Assembly: GCA_913775265.1 (NCBI GenBank)
Contig: CAJYJH010000090.1
Span: 1-47,069, forward strand
DNA length: 47,069 nucleotides
Source of the DNA: an uncultured Mucilaginibacter sp.
Lineage (GTDB): Bacteria; Bacteroidota; Bacteroidia; Sphingobacteriales; Sphingobacteriaceae
Direction: 5' to 3'
The notes under the pieces were generated by a model. That model was not told the DNA's origin. It did not search any database and saw only the letters and a program-made list of their open reading frames with translations. Of the stretch, positions 25,158 through 33,774 are shown piece by piece. How positions within the stretch are numbered: the stretch's first letter is position 1; each line of letters opens with the position of its first letter. Position numbers and translations under genes: made by a program.

Positions 25158-26000
25158 TTAAAACTCCATCGAAAACAGTAACCCCAGCGTTCCGGTGCTG
25201 TAAGATGGCAGTAGCATAGCGCTTCTGTTTTTCTTTTTACGCAGTTCGGGTGGTAAATCACTATCTGTTTTTTTATCTTCTTTAGCCTTAAACAAAGCAT
25301 TACGAATAAAAGGATATAAAAGATAGGCGCCCTTAGTGGCCAAAATACCTACCCCAGCACCAGCTATCACATCGCTCAACCAATGATCCTGGTGATAAAT
25401 ACGAAAAACACCGGTAGTAGTAGCGAAGGCGTAACCGACTACTCCATAGTAAGGTGAATTGCCGCTCAGCTCCTGCGCCATAAATTCGGCTCCCGCAAAA
25501 GCATTTGCCGTGTGGCCCGATGGCCAGGATAAACGGTCGGCACCGTTAGGACGCAAACGGTGCGTACTTTTTTTGAGTGTCCGCATCACTATCTGCAGCA
25601 TACCTTGCGACATGGCGTAGATCAGTGTACGGTCGAGAAAAGTATTTTTACCGTGTACGCCAACCAGGTTAACACCATAAGTAATAATGATAGGTGCGTA
25701 TTGAAAATAGTCTTCCAGTGTAGTATTAGTGATAATGTTATGATCGCGCGCTTCATTATAAACATAGCGATCAAATTTACGGAGCGGCTTTGCATAAAAA
25801 GACAACACACCATATCCTACCAAGGCTGCAGGCGGAATTAAAGCGGCTGTTTTGCTCCGCAAATGCGGCACGGTATCCGGCACAGTAAGTAAATCTTTTT
25901 TTAAAGTGTCGACCACACTTACTTTAGGTGTGTCGGGTGTTACCTGCGCCTCTGCCTGTAAACTAAATAATAATGCAAATAAGTAAAGTATTTTTTTCAC
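25158..26000 (-). CDS. PAP2-family membrane-associated phosphatase
   Basis: A 280-aa PAP2 (phosphatidic acid phosphatase type 2) protein. It starts with GTG and opens a signal peptide (KKILYLFALLFSLQAEAQ). The three catalytic motifs are present: KKSTHRLRPNG, PSGHTANAF and FRIYHQDHWLSDV, with Arg, His and Asp in the expected order. It should dephosphorylate a lipid phosphate such as undecaprenyl pyrophosphate or phosphatidic acid on the periplasmic side. The C-terminus (LLPSYSTGTLGLLFSMEF) ends in Phe as outer-membrane proteins do, so it may be an outer-membrane or periplasmic form. It lies between GH2 and the 7TMR protein with its own gaps on both sides. Confidence 0.87.
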   Translation of the reverse strand: MKKILYLFALLFSLQAEAQVTPDTPKVSVVDTLKKDLLTVPDTVPHLRSKTAALIPPAALVGYGVLSFYAKPLRKFDRYVYNEARDHNIITNTTLEDYFQYAPIIITYGVNLVGVHGKNTFLDRTLIYAMSQGMLQIVMRTLKKSTHRLRPNGADRLSWPSGHTANAFAGAEFMAQELSGNSPYYGVVGYAFATTTGVFRIYHQDHWLSDVIAGAGVGILATKGAYLLYPFIRNALFKAKEDKKTDSDLPPELRKKKNRSAMLLPSYSTGTLGLLFSMEF

Positions 26001-26219
26001 GGTATATAGATGTAGAAACAGCTATTTAGCAAAACATTCTGTTTAAAATCTGTAGATGAATTTGCTATATCGAATAACTATAATACACCAATACAAGCGT
26101 TTTGATTGTTAAAATTTAACTTTGTTTTAATATTAGGAGGACTGATCGCTTATATCTTAGTATTATTATCACAAGTAACTATAAATCAGCGAACTCCAAA
26201 TTAAAGTATCTTGTTCAAT

Positions 26220-28169
26220 TTACAACTCAGATTTAACTTTACTAACGCTCTCTGTGTAATCCAGGATTAACTTGCTCCATCCCATTTTTCCGGCGTTACG
26301 CAGTTCTTTCTTTTTATCGTCCATTAATTTTTTGATGCGCGAGCTGTAGGTCCAGCAGGTGCTTTGCCTGATAGATAATAACTCCGATAGTTTATGTGAT
26401 GATATCTTACCTTTGGTAGAATACAGTAAAAATATCATATAAAAGGCTTTATTAATGGGTATGCGTGTGTTTTGCAATACCGTGTAAGCAATAGCCGACT
26501 CGTCATATCCGCATTTAGAACAGCGGCGACTAAAGGGCAAATGTCCGGCGTTGTAATGCGTGTAAGTGCATTTACGACATTGATAACCACTCTCCCATTT
26601 TAAATCGGCCAGAAATTTAAAGCAAGCTTCGCGGTCGGGATAAATTCGGCTAAATTCTTCATAGTCTACTTCGGCCGACATTACCCTATCGTGCGTCACC
26701 TTTTCAATGTTATGCTGGAGCGTGATATTATCTTTTTCGAGCAGTACATTCATCCTCGATATTTCTTCGGTTTGCTGCTGCAATAAGATATTTACCGCTT
26801 TGAGTTCCTCATTTTGCTCACGAATTACGCCCGACTGCTCTATAACCTCACGCGTACGCTCAGAAACCTGCTGCTCAAGCATACGGTTCAGGTTATCTTT
26901 CAGCTCCTCATTTTGTCGTAATTGCTTGATGGTACTGCGCTGGGCTTTATCTTTCTTTTTTTTCAGCAGCCTAACCTTGTCACCAATAGCAAAAGAGATA
27001 AAAAGCATCTCCATGATAAAGCACACGCTGAGGCTGTAATGTGTAACCGGCCCAAACGGCAGCCAGGCTACATTCAGGGCAATCATCACTTTGATGATAA
27101 AACCGATTACTAAAAATGAATAACCAACCACAAAAAATCGGGCCGGACGGTAACCCTGGTATAAAATACGGCAACCGGTAACATAGGCCAACAGCAGCGG
27201 TACCAGTTCTACAATTTTGTAATTAAACCAACTACGGTTAAAAATCAGGCAGACTAAAAAGAATATTGATCGCAGTATTATTACTGCCCATATTATTTTG
27301 TTTAGACGGCCGGCTTTTCCTTTTACATATAATAAGCTTTGGGTAAAGAGCAGAGCAAATATACTTGACGAGTACAAAGCAATACCGTAGGCATACTGGT
27401 TCCATTGTGATGCGTTTGGCCAGATATATTGATATGCAATACCATCCGTACACATTTCGTAAAGCCCGATACTCAGGTTATACATGATGTAGTAGAGGTA
27501 TTGTATTTGCCGCATGGCAAAAAACATGACCAGGTTGTATAGGCTGAACACGAGTATCATGCCGTAAAAAATGCCGAAAAAGAAATACTCGTCGAGGGCG
27601 TAATGGATAAACCATCCCACTGAACGCAATACAATGATTACGTTTACCGGCTGATGCGAATGAATACGGACATAATAAGTTGATGTGCTGCCTGCATTAT
27701 TATTAACCACATTTACCCCAAAATTTTTATGCTGAAACAAGCGCTGCCCGAATGGCCGGCTTGCCCCCATATAATTAGCGGTATAAACTCCTGATTTGTT
27801 GGCTGAGTAGACTACAATATCATCAATAGTTTGATCAAAAAACTCGAGCAACCAATTATTTTTAGAACGTGTGTTGTTGGCAATCACTATGCGATACCAG
27901 TAATTGCTTGAAGCGTTGGAGGCGACAGGTGTGTTTATCTTGCTTGGTTTAAACAGTTTGTTCAGCTTGGCTGATGATACCTGCTTTATATCGAGATTGC
28001 GGGATGTATCCTCTAACTGGTAAATTTCGTTGAAAGAGAATATATGCTGATCCGTAGTATCAACCAGCGAAACTATTTTTTGAGCCTGCGCGCTCAAGCA
28101 ATTAAAAAAACAACACAAAGCCAGCAAGGGCAGTATTTTGCGTAAAATTTTGATCACGATTAGCGGCAA
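26220..28169 (-). CDS. 7TMR-DISM receptor fused to IS1595-type transposase zinc ribbon and HTH
   Basis: A 649-aa membrane protein. A signal peptide (LLALCCFFNCLSAQAQ) leads to an extracellular 7TMR-DISM extracellular-2 type jelly-roll domain (about 35-185). Seven transmembrane helices follow (about 190-395), then a coiled coil (about 400-495). The C-terminal part is unlike normal outputs: a zinc ribbon with Cys531, Cys534, Cys550 and Cys553, then IPINKAFYMIFLLYSTKGKISSH and a helix-turn-helix (KLSELLSIRQSTCWTYSSRI). This order matches the N-terminal DNA-binding part of IS1595-family transposases. The DDE nuclease is missing. It could be a membrane-bound transcription factor that senses a carbohydrate outside. 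It lies at the distal end of the glucan operon. The start is uncertain (TTG at 28169 or GTG at 28157; no nearby ATG). Confidence 0.85.
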   Translation of the reverse strand: MPLIVIKILRKILPLLALCCFFNCLSAQAQKIVSLVDTTDQHIFSFNEIYQLEDTSRNLDIKQVSSAKLNKLFKPSKINTPVASNASSNYWYRIVIANNTRSKNNWLLEFFDQTIDDIVVYSANKSGVYTANYMGASRPFGQRLFQHKNFGVNVVNNNAGSTSTYYVRIHSHQPVNVIIVLRSVGWFIHYALDEYFFFGIFYGMILVFSLYNLVMFFAMRQIQYLYYIMYNLSIGLYEMCTDGIAYQYIWPNASQWNQYAYGIALYSSSIFALLFTQSLLYVKGKAGRLNKIIWAVIILRSIFFLVCLIFNRSWFNYKIVELVPLLLAYVTGCRILYQGYRPARFFVVGYSFLVIGFIIKVMIALNVAWLPFGPVTHYSLSVCFIMEMLFISFAIGDKVRLLKKKKDKAQRSTIKQLRQNEELKDNLNRMLEQQVSERTREVIEQSGVIREQNEELKAVNILLQQQTEEISRMNVLLEKDNITLQHNIEKVTHDRVMSAEVDYEEFSRIYPDREACFKFLADLKWESGYQCRKCTYTHYNAGHLPFSRRCSKCGYDESAIAYTVLQNTRIPINKAFYMIFLLYSTKGKISSHKLSELLSIRQSTCWTYSSRIKKLMDDKKKELRNAGKMGWSKLILDYTESVSKVKSEL

Positions 28170-28177
28170 ATTAGATT

Positions 28178-28216
28178 ACCCTGCAAATAAGTGCCATAGT
28201 TACTTAAGTGCAGGGT
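28178..28216. promoter_or_regulatory. 39-nt two-step dyad just upstream of the 7TMR-DISM gene
   Basis: Outer arms ACCCTGCA (28178-28185) and TGCAGGGT (28209-28216) and inner arms TAAGT (28188-28192) and ACTTA (28202-28206) are concentric, with 2-nt interior gaps and a 9-nt centre. It begins 9 nt upstream of the furthest start codon of the 7TMR gene and lies after the GH5 stop. It lacks a T-run on the minus strand, so it is an operator candidate or RNA hairpin rather than a standard terminator. Confidence 0.5.
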
Positions 28217-28244
28217 TTATAATTGGTTTCTGCCGGTAAAAGTA

Positions 28245-29483
28245 TTACTTTTTTGCATTCAATCCTAATGCCTGAATGTAACCGGTATTAGCGGCACAGT
28301 TTTCAAATTTGGCATTGTTCAAGATACCGTAAATAGCCTTTTTAACACGTGCGCGATCTTGCGGAGCGGCTTTGCGTATCTCCTCAAAGCTGCTTCTCGG
28401 CTTTTCGGTGTACTCTATAATTTCATCGTAACCTTCGGGTTTGTTAAAGCTCATAACACCGGCTGTATTATCCATTTTTTTGTAAGGCCAGTAATGCCAA
28501 CCAATATTATTCTTCTCCAGCATCTCTCTAAAAGCTTTTACCCATTCATCCTTATTTTCGCCGGTTTCACCAACATAGATTGGCACTTTATACTTGTTCC
28601 TGAAATCAATATAATCCTGCACTACCTGTACCGTTGGATCTGTCCAGTATTTATGAAAGGTATAAACCAGTTTGCTGTCAAACGGCGGACCGAAAGGTTT
28701 AAAGTTGCTATCCCATTGCGCCCCACCTAAAAATAGGATATGATTATTGTCTACCGTGCGTATAGCCTGAGTTATTTTTTTATACAAAGGTTCGAGTAAA
28801 GGGTTAAAGTAATCAGCGTTAAAGTAGTGGGCAATCGGCTCGTTCAGCAAATCGTATCCAATAACGGTAGGCTCATTTTTGTAACGGGCGGCAATACGCT
28901 TCCAGATATCAATAGTGAGCTGCTGACTGGCGGCATTTTCAAATAAAAACGGGTAGCCGTAGCCATCATCAATATTATCGCCGGTTTGTCCGCCCGGGGC
29001 ACAGTGCATATCCAGCATTACATAAAGCCCCTCCTGCTTACACCATTTAATTACGCGGTCAAACAATTCAAATCCGTGGTTAGGGTCGCTTTTGCCTAAG
29101 TATTGCTCCTTTGTAAATAACTTGTAGTTGAACGGTATCCGGATAGAATTCATCCCCAACGATTTGAGGTAATGAATATCTGCGCGGGTAACGTATACGT
29201 CTAAATATTTAAGCCAGAAAGCTTGTGTTTCTTCCGGCCCCATCAATTCAGAAAATGCCGTATTAATTAATCTGGGCGAACTAACGTTTTTAAACTTAAA
29301 CATGTATCCCTCGGGTACCAGCCAATTACCTAAATTGGTGCCACGCATTAAAAAGGGCTTTCCGTCAACGCCAATAATGTCTTTACCTTTTACCGAAATA
29401 AACTTTTGAGTTTGTGCTTGCGCCGTTGCGATGCATGAGGTAATAGCAAAAGCTATTATTGTTTTGAGTCGGTTTATATTCAT
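28245..29483 (-). CDS. GH5 family glucanase
   Basis: A 412-aa secreted GH5 enzyme. The signal peptide (MNINRLKTIIAFAITSC) may be read as lipoprotein type with Cys17 (ITSC) or cut later at AQAQ. The TIM barrel begins LMRGTNLGNWLVPEGYMF. It contains MNSIRIPFNY, the acid/base Glu215 in DLLNEPIAHY, TFHKYW and the nucleophile Glu306 in PIYVGETGE. The family hydrolyses beta-glucans, mannans and related polymers. In this operon a glucan-type activity (beta-1,3/1,6 or beta-1,4) is most likely. It is 65 nt downstream of the cytochrome gene and 75 nt upstream of the 7TMR gene. Confidence 0.9.
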   Translation of the reverse strand: MNINRLKTIIAFAITSCIATAQAQTQKFISVKGKDIIGVDGKPFLMRGTNLGNWLVPEGYMFKFKNVSSPRLINTAFSELMGPEETQAFWLKYLDVYVTRADIHYLKSLGMNSIRIPFNYKLFTKEQYLGKSDPNHGFELFDRVIKWCKQEGLYVMLDMHCAPGGQTGDNIDDGYGYPFLFENAASQQLTIDIWKRIAARYKNEPTVIGYDLLNEPIAHYFNADYFNPLLEPLYKKITQAIRTVDNNHILFLGGAQWDSNFKPFGPPFDSKLVYTFHKYWTDPTVQVVQDYIDFRNKYKVPIYVGETGENKDEWVKAFREMLEKNNIGWHYWPYKKMDNTAGVMSFNKPEGYDEIIEYTEKPRSSFEEIRKAAPQDRARVKKAIYGILNNAKFENCAANTGYIQALGLNAKK

Positions 29484-29548
29484 AATGGTCTATAAATATT
29501 AAATTGTGGTCATTTCTATTATCCAAATAACGCTGTAATCTTGCGCTG

Positions 29549-30814
29549 TTAAAGATCTGTAAGTTTATTATTTTTTAGCCAGCTTACAATTTTCTGTGTT
29601 TCCTGCGGATACACAGCAATACGGTGGGTACGAACGTCGTAAGGTACCAAAGTGCTTTTGCTGTTATTATGCACAGTAATAACACTTGATGGCTTTTGCG
29701 GCATGTGGCAATTGATACACTGCGCTGTTAAAGTTGCTTTATCTAACCGGTTAGCCATTTTACAAAAATTATGCTTGGCCTCGCTATGGCAGTTGGTGCA
29801 GCGCTGAGTAAACAATGCGGTCAAACCACGCTCGTTATTGTGCGTATTATGGCAGGTAGCACAATCCATTTTACTTTTGATAAAACAGGTGCTACTTTGC
29901 AGTAACTGCACCTGGTTGCCATGCACATCCAGCTTATCAGGATTAGTGTCAGCATGATAAAACTCTGCCTCCTTAAAATTAGCCAGTGTGTCACCTGGCT
30001 TAAAAGCAAAGGTTGATTGTAACATGGTGCCGCTATTACCCGAATGGCAAACACCGCACATATCTACTTTTTGTGCACGGGTTAAAGTACTATATCTGGC
30101 TATGTACTTCCCAATCTTTTGTCCCGGATATTCCGTGTGGTAATTTACATGGTTGATAGCCGGGCCATGGCACCTTTCGCAATCGATACTTAAAATCATG
30201 GCCTTGCGGTCTAACTCCACCGTACGGGTAAGGCTTTGCGTTATTTGCGGTAATTCTTTGGCATAAGAACTATGGCACTCAAAACAACGGGCACCAATTA
30301 CACGGCTAAAATCAGCATATCCTGCTTCGTAACCCGGACTATTGCCCCAGGCATGTATTACGTTGTAATAAGAAACCGGTAATTGCAATACCTGCTTATT
30401 TTTCCAATACAGATAAGTTTCGGCTTTAACGCCGCCAAAAACAATATCAAACGGATGCTTTTCTACCGGCTTGTTGTGCACATACTTTACTTGGTACAGT
30501 GAGCCTCCCTGCTGCTGCATCACGACCTTTACACTGTCGCTTAACTGTAGCGCGTTGGCACCCTCAGTAAAGCTGCCGTGTACATTGCCTGCAGATGCCT
30601 CTCGACTGGTTTGATAATGTGCCGTATGCAAATAGTTACTATAAACAGATTTATGGCATTGCATGCAACTCGCAGAACCTGCGTATACATTACCCCGGGC
30701 ATCAATATTTTCGGAGGGAGTGTTACTGATACATTGCGACAGTATTAACGCAATGGGCACTATAAAAATGCCCACCATCACCGTCCATCTTTTTAATCCC
30801 GACTTTTGCCCCAT
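29549..30814 (-). CDS. Seven-haem cytochrome c lipoprotein
   Basis: A 421-aa multihaem cytochrome c. Seven CxxCH motifs are present, at about residues 50, 177, 212, 253, 318, 339 and 366 (CMQCH, CFECH, CERCH, CGVCH, CATCH, CTNCH, CINCH). The N-terminus is a long hydrophobic signal ending in ALILSQC, so it is probably a lipoprotein anchored by Cys28. Scattered His residues could be distal ligands. Such proteins pass electrons in the periplasm or at the surface. It is striking that the gene begins 8 nt after a GH30 gene and precedes GH5, so it is co-transcribed with glucan-degrading enzymes. No partner oxidoreductase is adjacent. Its contribution to sugar use is unknown. Confidence 0.92.
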   Translation of the reverse strand: MGQKSGLKRWTVMVGIFIVPIALILSQCISNTPSENIDARGNVYAGSASCMQCHKSVYSNYLHTAHYQTSREASAGNVHGSFTEGANALQLSDSVKVVMQQQGGSLYQVKYVHNKPVEKHPFDIVFGGVKAETYLYWKNKQVLQLPVSYYNVIHAWGNSPGYEAGYADFSRVIGARCFECHSSYAKELPQITQSLTRTVELDRKAMILSIDCERCHGPAINHVNYHTEYPGQKIGKYIARYSTLTRAQKVDMCGVCHSGNSGTMLQSTFAFKPGDTLANFKEAEFYHADTNPDKLDVHGNQVQLLQSSTCFIKSKMDCATCHNTHNNERGLTALFTQRCTNCHSEAKHNFCKMANRLDKATLTAQCINCHMPQKPSSVITVHNNSKSTLVPYDVRTHRIAVYPQETQKIVSWLKNNKLTDL

Positions 30815-30822
30815 GTTGTCTG

Positions 30823-32274
30823 CTAAAGTACCAAAGTACTGATAGAATGCGGTAAACTGGTAGTTTGTGCAATTTTACCTTTGATCCATAAGCTATACAG
30901 CTGCTTTTTATCAGAATTATTCATGACCACTACTGCTATCGACCCGTCTGCATTTTCAAATGCTGTGGATTGCAATACATCACGGCTTGATGAACTAATG
31001 ATTCTGCGGGCGCCTGGTTTAATAAATTTAGAGAAATGCCCCAGGTAATAATACATATTAGTGTATATCAGCTGCTTGGTTTGGGTATTGTAATGCACTG
31101 GTGCAAAACAAAAATTACCTACATGGTTAGGCCCGCCCTGCTCATCAAGCAATACATTCCAATCGGTGTAAGCAGCCATACCGTTGTTAAAATCGTTAAT
31201 CAACGAGTTGCCGTAACGTTCACCTAACCTCCAGTTGTTGATGCTGTCTAAATTAAACTTCTCAACACAACCTTCGGTAAACATCAGATGCTTATCCGGA
31301 AAGGCCTCATTAACCATCTTCACATTATCGAAACGCATGCTGCCACCGGTCCAGGTTTCGTACCAGTGGAAACCAATACCCCAAACATACTTAGCTGCAT
31401 CCTTATCTTCCAAAACTGTACTGGCACGTTGGTACATCAAGTCGCGGTTATGATCCCAGGCAATCAGCTTTTTGCCGGCTAATCCTTGCTTTGCCAGTGT
31501 GGGCCCTAAATATTGTTTAATAAAATCGCGTTCTTCTTCGGCAGTGTAAATACACGACTCCCAGGTTTGCTTAGCCATAGGCTCATTTTGCACACTCAAC
31601 CCCCAAACAGGTATATTAAGTGCTTCGTAAGCTTTAATAAATTTGATGTAATGATTGGCCCATACCTGACGATATTGCGGCAATAACTTACCGCCGCCCA
31701 CCAAGCTATGGTTATCTTTCATCCAAACCGGCGGCGACCACGGCGAAACCAGCATAGGCAGCTTACTTCCAGCCGCTGTAATAGCAGCCTTAATAAAAGG
31801 TATGCGATATTTTTTATCGTGATCTATATTAAAGGTTTTCAACTCGGCATCGTTATCAGCAATATAACCATAACTACCGCTCGAAAAATCGCAGCTGGCA
31901 ATATTAGTACGGGCCATAGTATAGCCTATACCCTTTTGCGGGTTATAGTAAGCCGTTAAAAACTCCTGCTGCTGGGCCTTGGTCATCTTCGCAAAAACTT
32001 CGGCCGAAGCATCGGTAAGGGCTCCGCCTATGCCTACCAGAGTCTGGAACTTTTTATCCGGATCTACAAAAATACTTACCTCGGTTTCTACCGGCTGATT
32101 ATGATCCTTAAAATCAAGCGTCCCAGTTTCGGCCAGACGGTAGTTTGTATTTTGTGCGGTAGTATAAACTTTTACCCGCTTATCATTAACCTTAAATGTT
32201 TTAACCGCAGTTTGTGCACGGCCCAAACCGGTGCACATGGCCAAAAAGGCCAGGGTTAAATAGCTTATTTTCAT
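30823..32274 (-). CDS. GH30 family glycosidase (glucosylceramidase-like, probable beta-1,6-glucanase)
   Basis: A 483-aa secreted GH30 enzyme with a cleavable signal peptide (LTLAFLAMCTGLGRAQ). The TIM barrel starts FQTLVGIGGALTDASAEVF and has LVSPWSPPVWMKDN, the acid/base Glu231 (VQNEPMAKQTWESC) and the nucleophile Glu334 (MFTEGCVEKF). A C-terminal beta-domain ends SIAVVVMNNSDKKQLYSLW. In Bacteroidota, GH30 enzymes beside SusCD and GH16/GH3 are often beta-1,6-glucanases, so this is a reasonable but unproven guess. Its gene begins 16 nt after the other GH30 gene. The two are divergent enough to have different preferences. Confidence 0.92.
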   Translation of the reverse strand: MKISYLTLAFLAMCTGLGRAQTAVKTFKVNDKRVKVYTTAQNTNYRLAETGTLDFKDHNQPVETEVSIFVDPDKKFQTLVGIGGALTDASAEVFAKMTKAQQQEFLTAYYNPQKGIGYTMARTNIASCDFSSGSYGYIADNDAELKTFNIDHDKKYRIPFIKAAITAAGSKLPMLVSPWSPPVWMKDNHSLVGGGKLLPQYRQVWANHYIKFIKAYEALNIPVWGLSVQNEPMAKQTWESCIYTAEEERDFIKQYLGPTLAKQGLAGKKLIAWDHNRDLMYQRASTVLEDKDAAKYVWGIGFHWYETWTGGSMRFDNVKMVNEAFPDKHLMFTEGCVEKFNLDSINNWRLGERYGNSLINDFNNGMAAYTDWNVLLDEQGGPNHVGNFCFAPVHYNTQTKQLIYTNMYYYLGHFSKFIKPGARRIISSSSRDVLQSTAFENADGSIAVVVMNNSDKKQLYSLWIKGKIAQTTSLPHSISTLVL

Positions 32275-32290
32275 GGTGCGTTAGCTTTAG

Positions 32291-33754
32291 TTACTGCCAG
32301 ATAAAAGTGCCTACAGCACCACCAGCCAGGGTTGGGCTTACTTGCCTGCCCTTAAATTTGATATTGAATGTTTGTGAGGAATTACCAGTATTAAGTACTA
32401 CCAACACCTTTTTGCCATCGGTATTTTTAAACGCTACATTTTGCAGGTTACCGCTAATGTTAGATGCAATACGTACGGCACCAGGTCTGATAAATTTAGA
32501 AGCGTGTGCAATAATATAGTACGATACATTACGGCTCACGCCGGTGCCCACCGTTAAAGCGCCTTTGCAGGTAGTACAGCCTCCATTAGTGTGCGGCCCA
32601 TAATTAGGATCGGCCGCCAGGTTCCACTCCAGCACGTTACGACTCCAATTGCGGGTGGCACCGATAATCAGGTTTTTAACATGCCACTGCAGGTCGCCGC
32701 CAAACTCGCCATTAGAGGCAGTATACTGCTCAGTGAAATATATATTTTTGTTAGGATAAGCATTATGAACCGGCGTAAGCGCATCAATGTTACCGATATA
32801 TAAGTGAAATGCCGAACCATCTACGTACGGATTAGCGGCTGCATCGGCCAGTACTGTTAGGGGGTAATCTGTACGGTCGGTATTATGATCGTAACAAATA
32901 ATTTTAGTAGCTAAACCGGCAGCCTTAAACTGCGGCCCCAAATTGGCTTTAATGAAAGTAGCCTGCTCGCCAGCCTGCATTACCAAAGATGGTGTGTTGT
33001 CAGGGTTTAAAGGCTCGTTCTGCGGTGTTATAGCATCAATGTTGATACCTTCGGCTTTCATGGCCTGAATATATTTTACAAAATATTTGGCATAAACATC
33101 ATAATATTCAGGCTTTAAACTACCACCGCGGTAACTGTTGTTGGTTTTCATCCAGGTAGGTGCCGTCCATGGGCAGGCCAGTATTTTGATGGAGGTATTA
33201 ATAGCCAGTATTTTTTTAAGCACTGGTATCAGATCCGTTCTGTCTTTGTCAATGCTAAAGTTTTTAAGCTCGGTATCCGTGGTGGTATTAGTTACCTCAT
33301 CGTAAGTAAAAGTAGTAGCATCCAAATCAGAGGCCCCCATACTGATACGCAGGTAGCTTATACCAATGTTACCATTGTCGGTCGCGAAAAGCTCCTTTAA
33401 TAAATTATCTTTCTCGGTAGCACCTAACTGATTAATGAGCGTAGCGCTGCCACCGGTTAACGCAAACCCGAATCCGTCAATACTTTGATAGGTTTGAGTA
33501 GTATCTACCTCGATGGTTGAATTTTGATTAGCTGCAGTATTAAAATTGAGCGCCAGGTTTTGCTGTTTAAACAAAACCGACTGGTCTGATGTGGTTAACC
33601 AGAAATCAACGTCGGTTTTAACCGGTGTAGTAGGCACCGTAGGGATAACCACCTCGGGCACTACGTTATCCGCTTTTTTAGAACTGCAGTTAATTAATAA
33701 AACAGCCGCCAGGCTGGGCAACAATGCCTTAACCAAAAAATTTGCACGATGCAT
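32291..33754 (-). CDS. GH30 family glycosidase, lipoprotein form
   Basis: A 487-aa GH30 enzyme. The ATG at 33754 is chosen because it opens a lipoprotein signal (LLPSLAAVLLINCSSKK, Cys23), whereas the longer frame does not. A Pro/Thr linker follows, then the barrel: YQSIDGFGFALTGGSATLI, ILACPWTAPTWMKTN, acid/base Glu247 (ITPQNEPLN) and nucleophile Glu342 (YFTEQYTAS). The C-terminal beta-domain includes VLVVLNTGNSSQTFNIKF. As a surface or outer-membrane lipoprotein it would make the first cuts in a glucan, with the second GH30 acting in the periplasm. It begins 20 nt after the GH16 stop and is clearly in the same operon. Confidence 0.92.
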   Translation of the reverse strand: MHRANFLVKALLPSLAAVLLINCSSKKADNVVPEVVIPTVPTTPVKTDVDFWLTTSDQSVLFKQQNLALNFNTAANQNSTIEVDTTQTYQSIDGFGFALTGGSATLINQLGATEKDNLLKELFATDNGNIGISYLRISMGASDLDATTFTYDEVTNTTTDTELKNFSIDKDRTDLIPVLKKILAINTSIKILACPWTAPTWMKTNNSYRGGSLKPEYYDVYAKYFVKYIQAMKAEGINIDAITPQNEPLNPDNTPSLVMQAGEQATFIKANLGPQFKAAGLATKIICYDHNTDRTDYPLTVLADAAANPYVDGSAFHLYIGNIDALTPVHNAYPNKNIYFTEQYTASNGEFGGDLQWHVKNLIIGATRNWSRNVLEWNLAADPNYGPHTNGGCTTCKGALTVGTGVSRNVSYYIIAHASKFIRPGAVRIASNISGNLQNVAFKNTDGKKVLVVLNTGNSSQTFNIKFKGRQVSPTLAGGAVGTFIWQ

Positions 33755-33774
33755 AAATAAGTATGTCAGGTAAA

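Noticed and set aside
26117..26124. Plus-strand TAACTTTG followed by AGGAGG near the end of the 7TMR gene
   Set aside because: The upstream TTTG is too close (12 nt), no start codon follows the Shine-Dalgarno-like word, and transcription would run antisense to the 7TMR gene. No sound evidence for an antisense RNA.
26220..26700. Part of an IS1595 insertion sequence
   Set aside because: Only the zinc ribbon and HTH are present, in frame with a receptor. There is no DDE nuclease domain, no terminal inverted repeats and no target duplication, so it is a domain of a host protein and not an IS.
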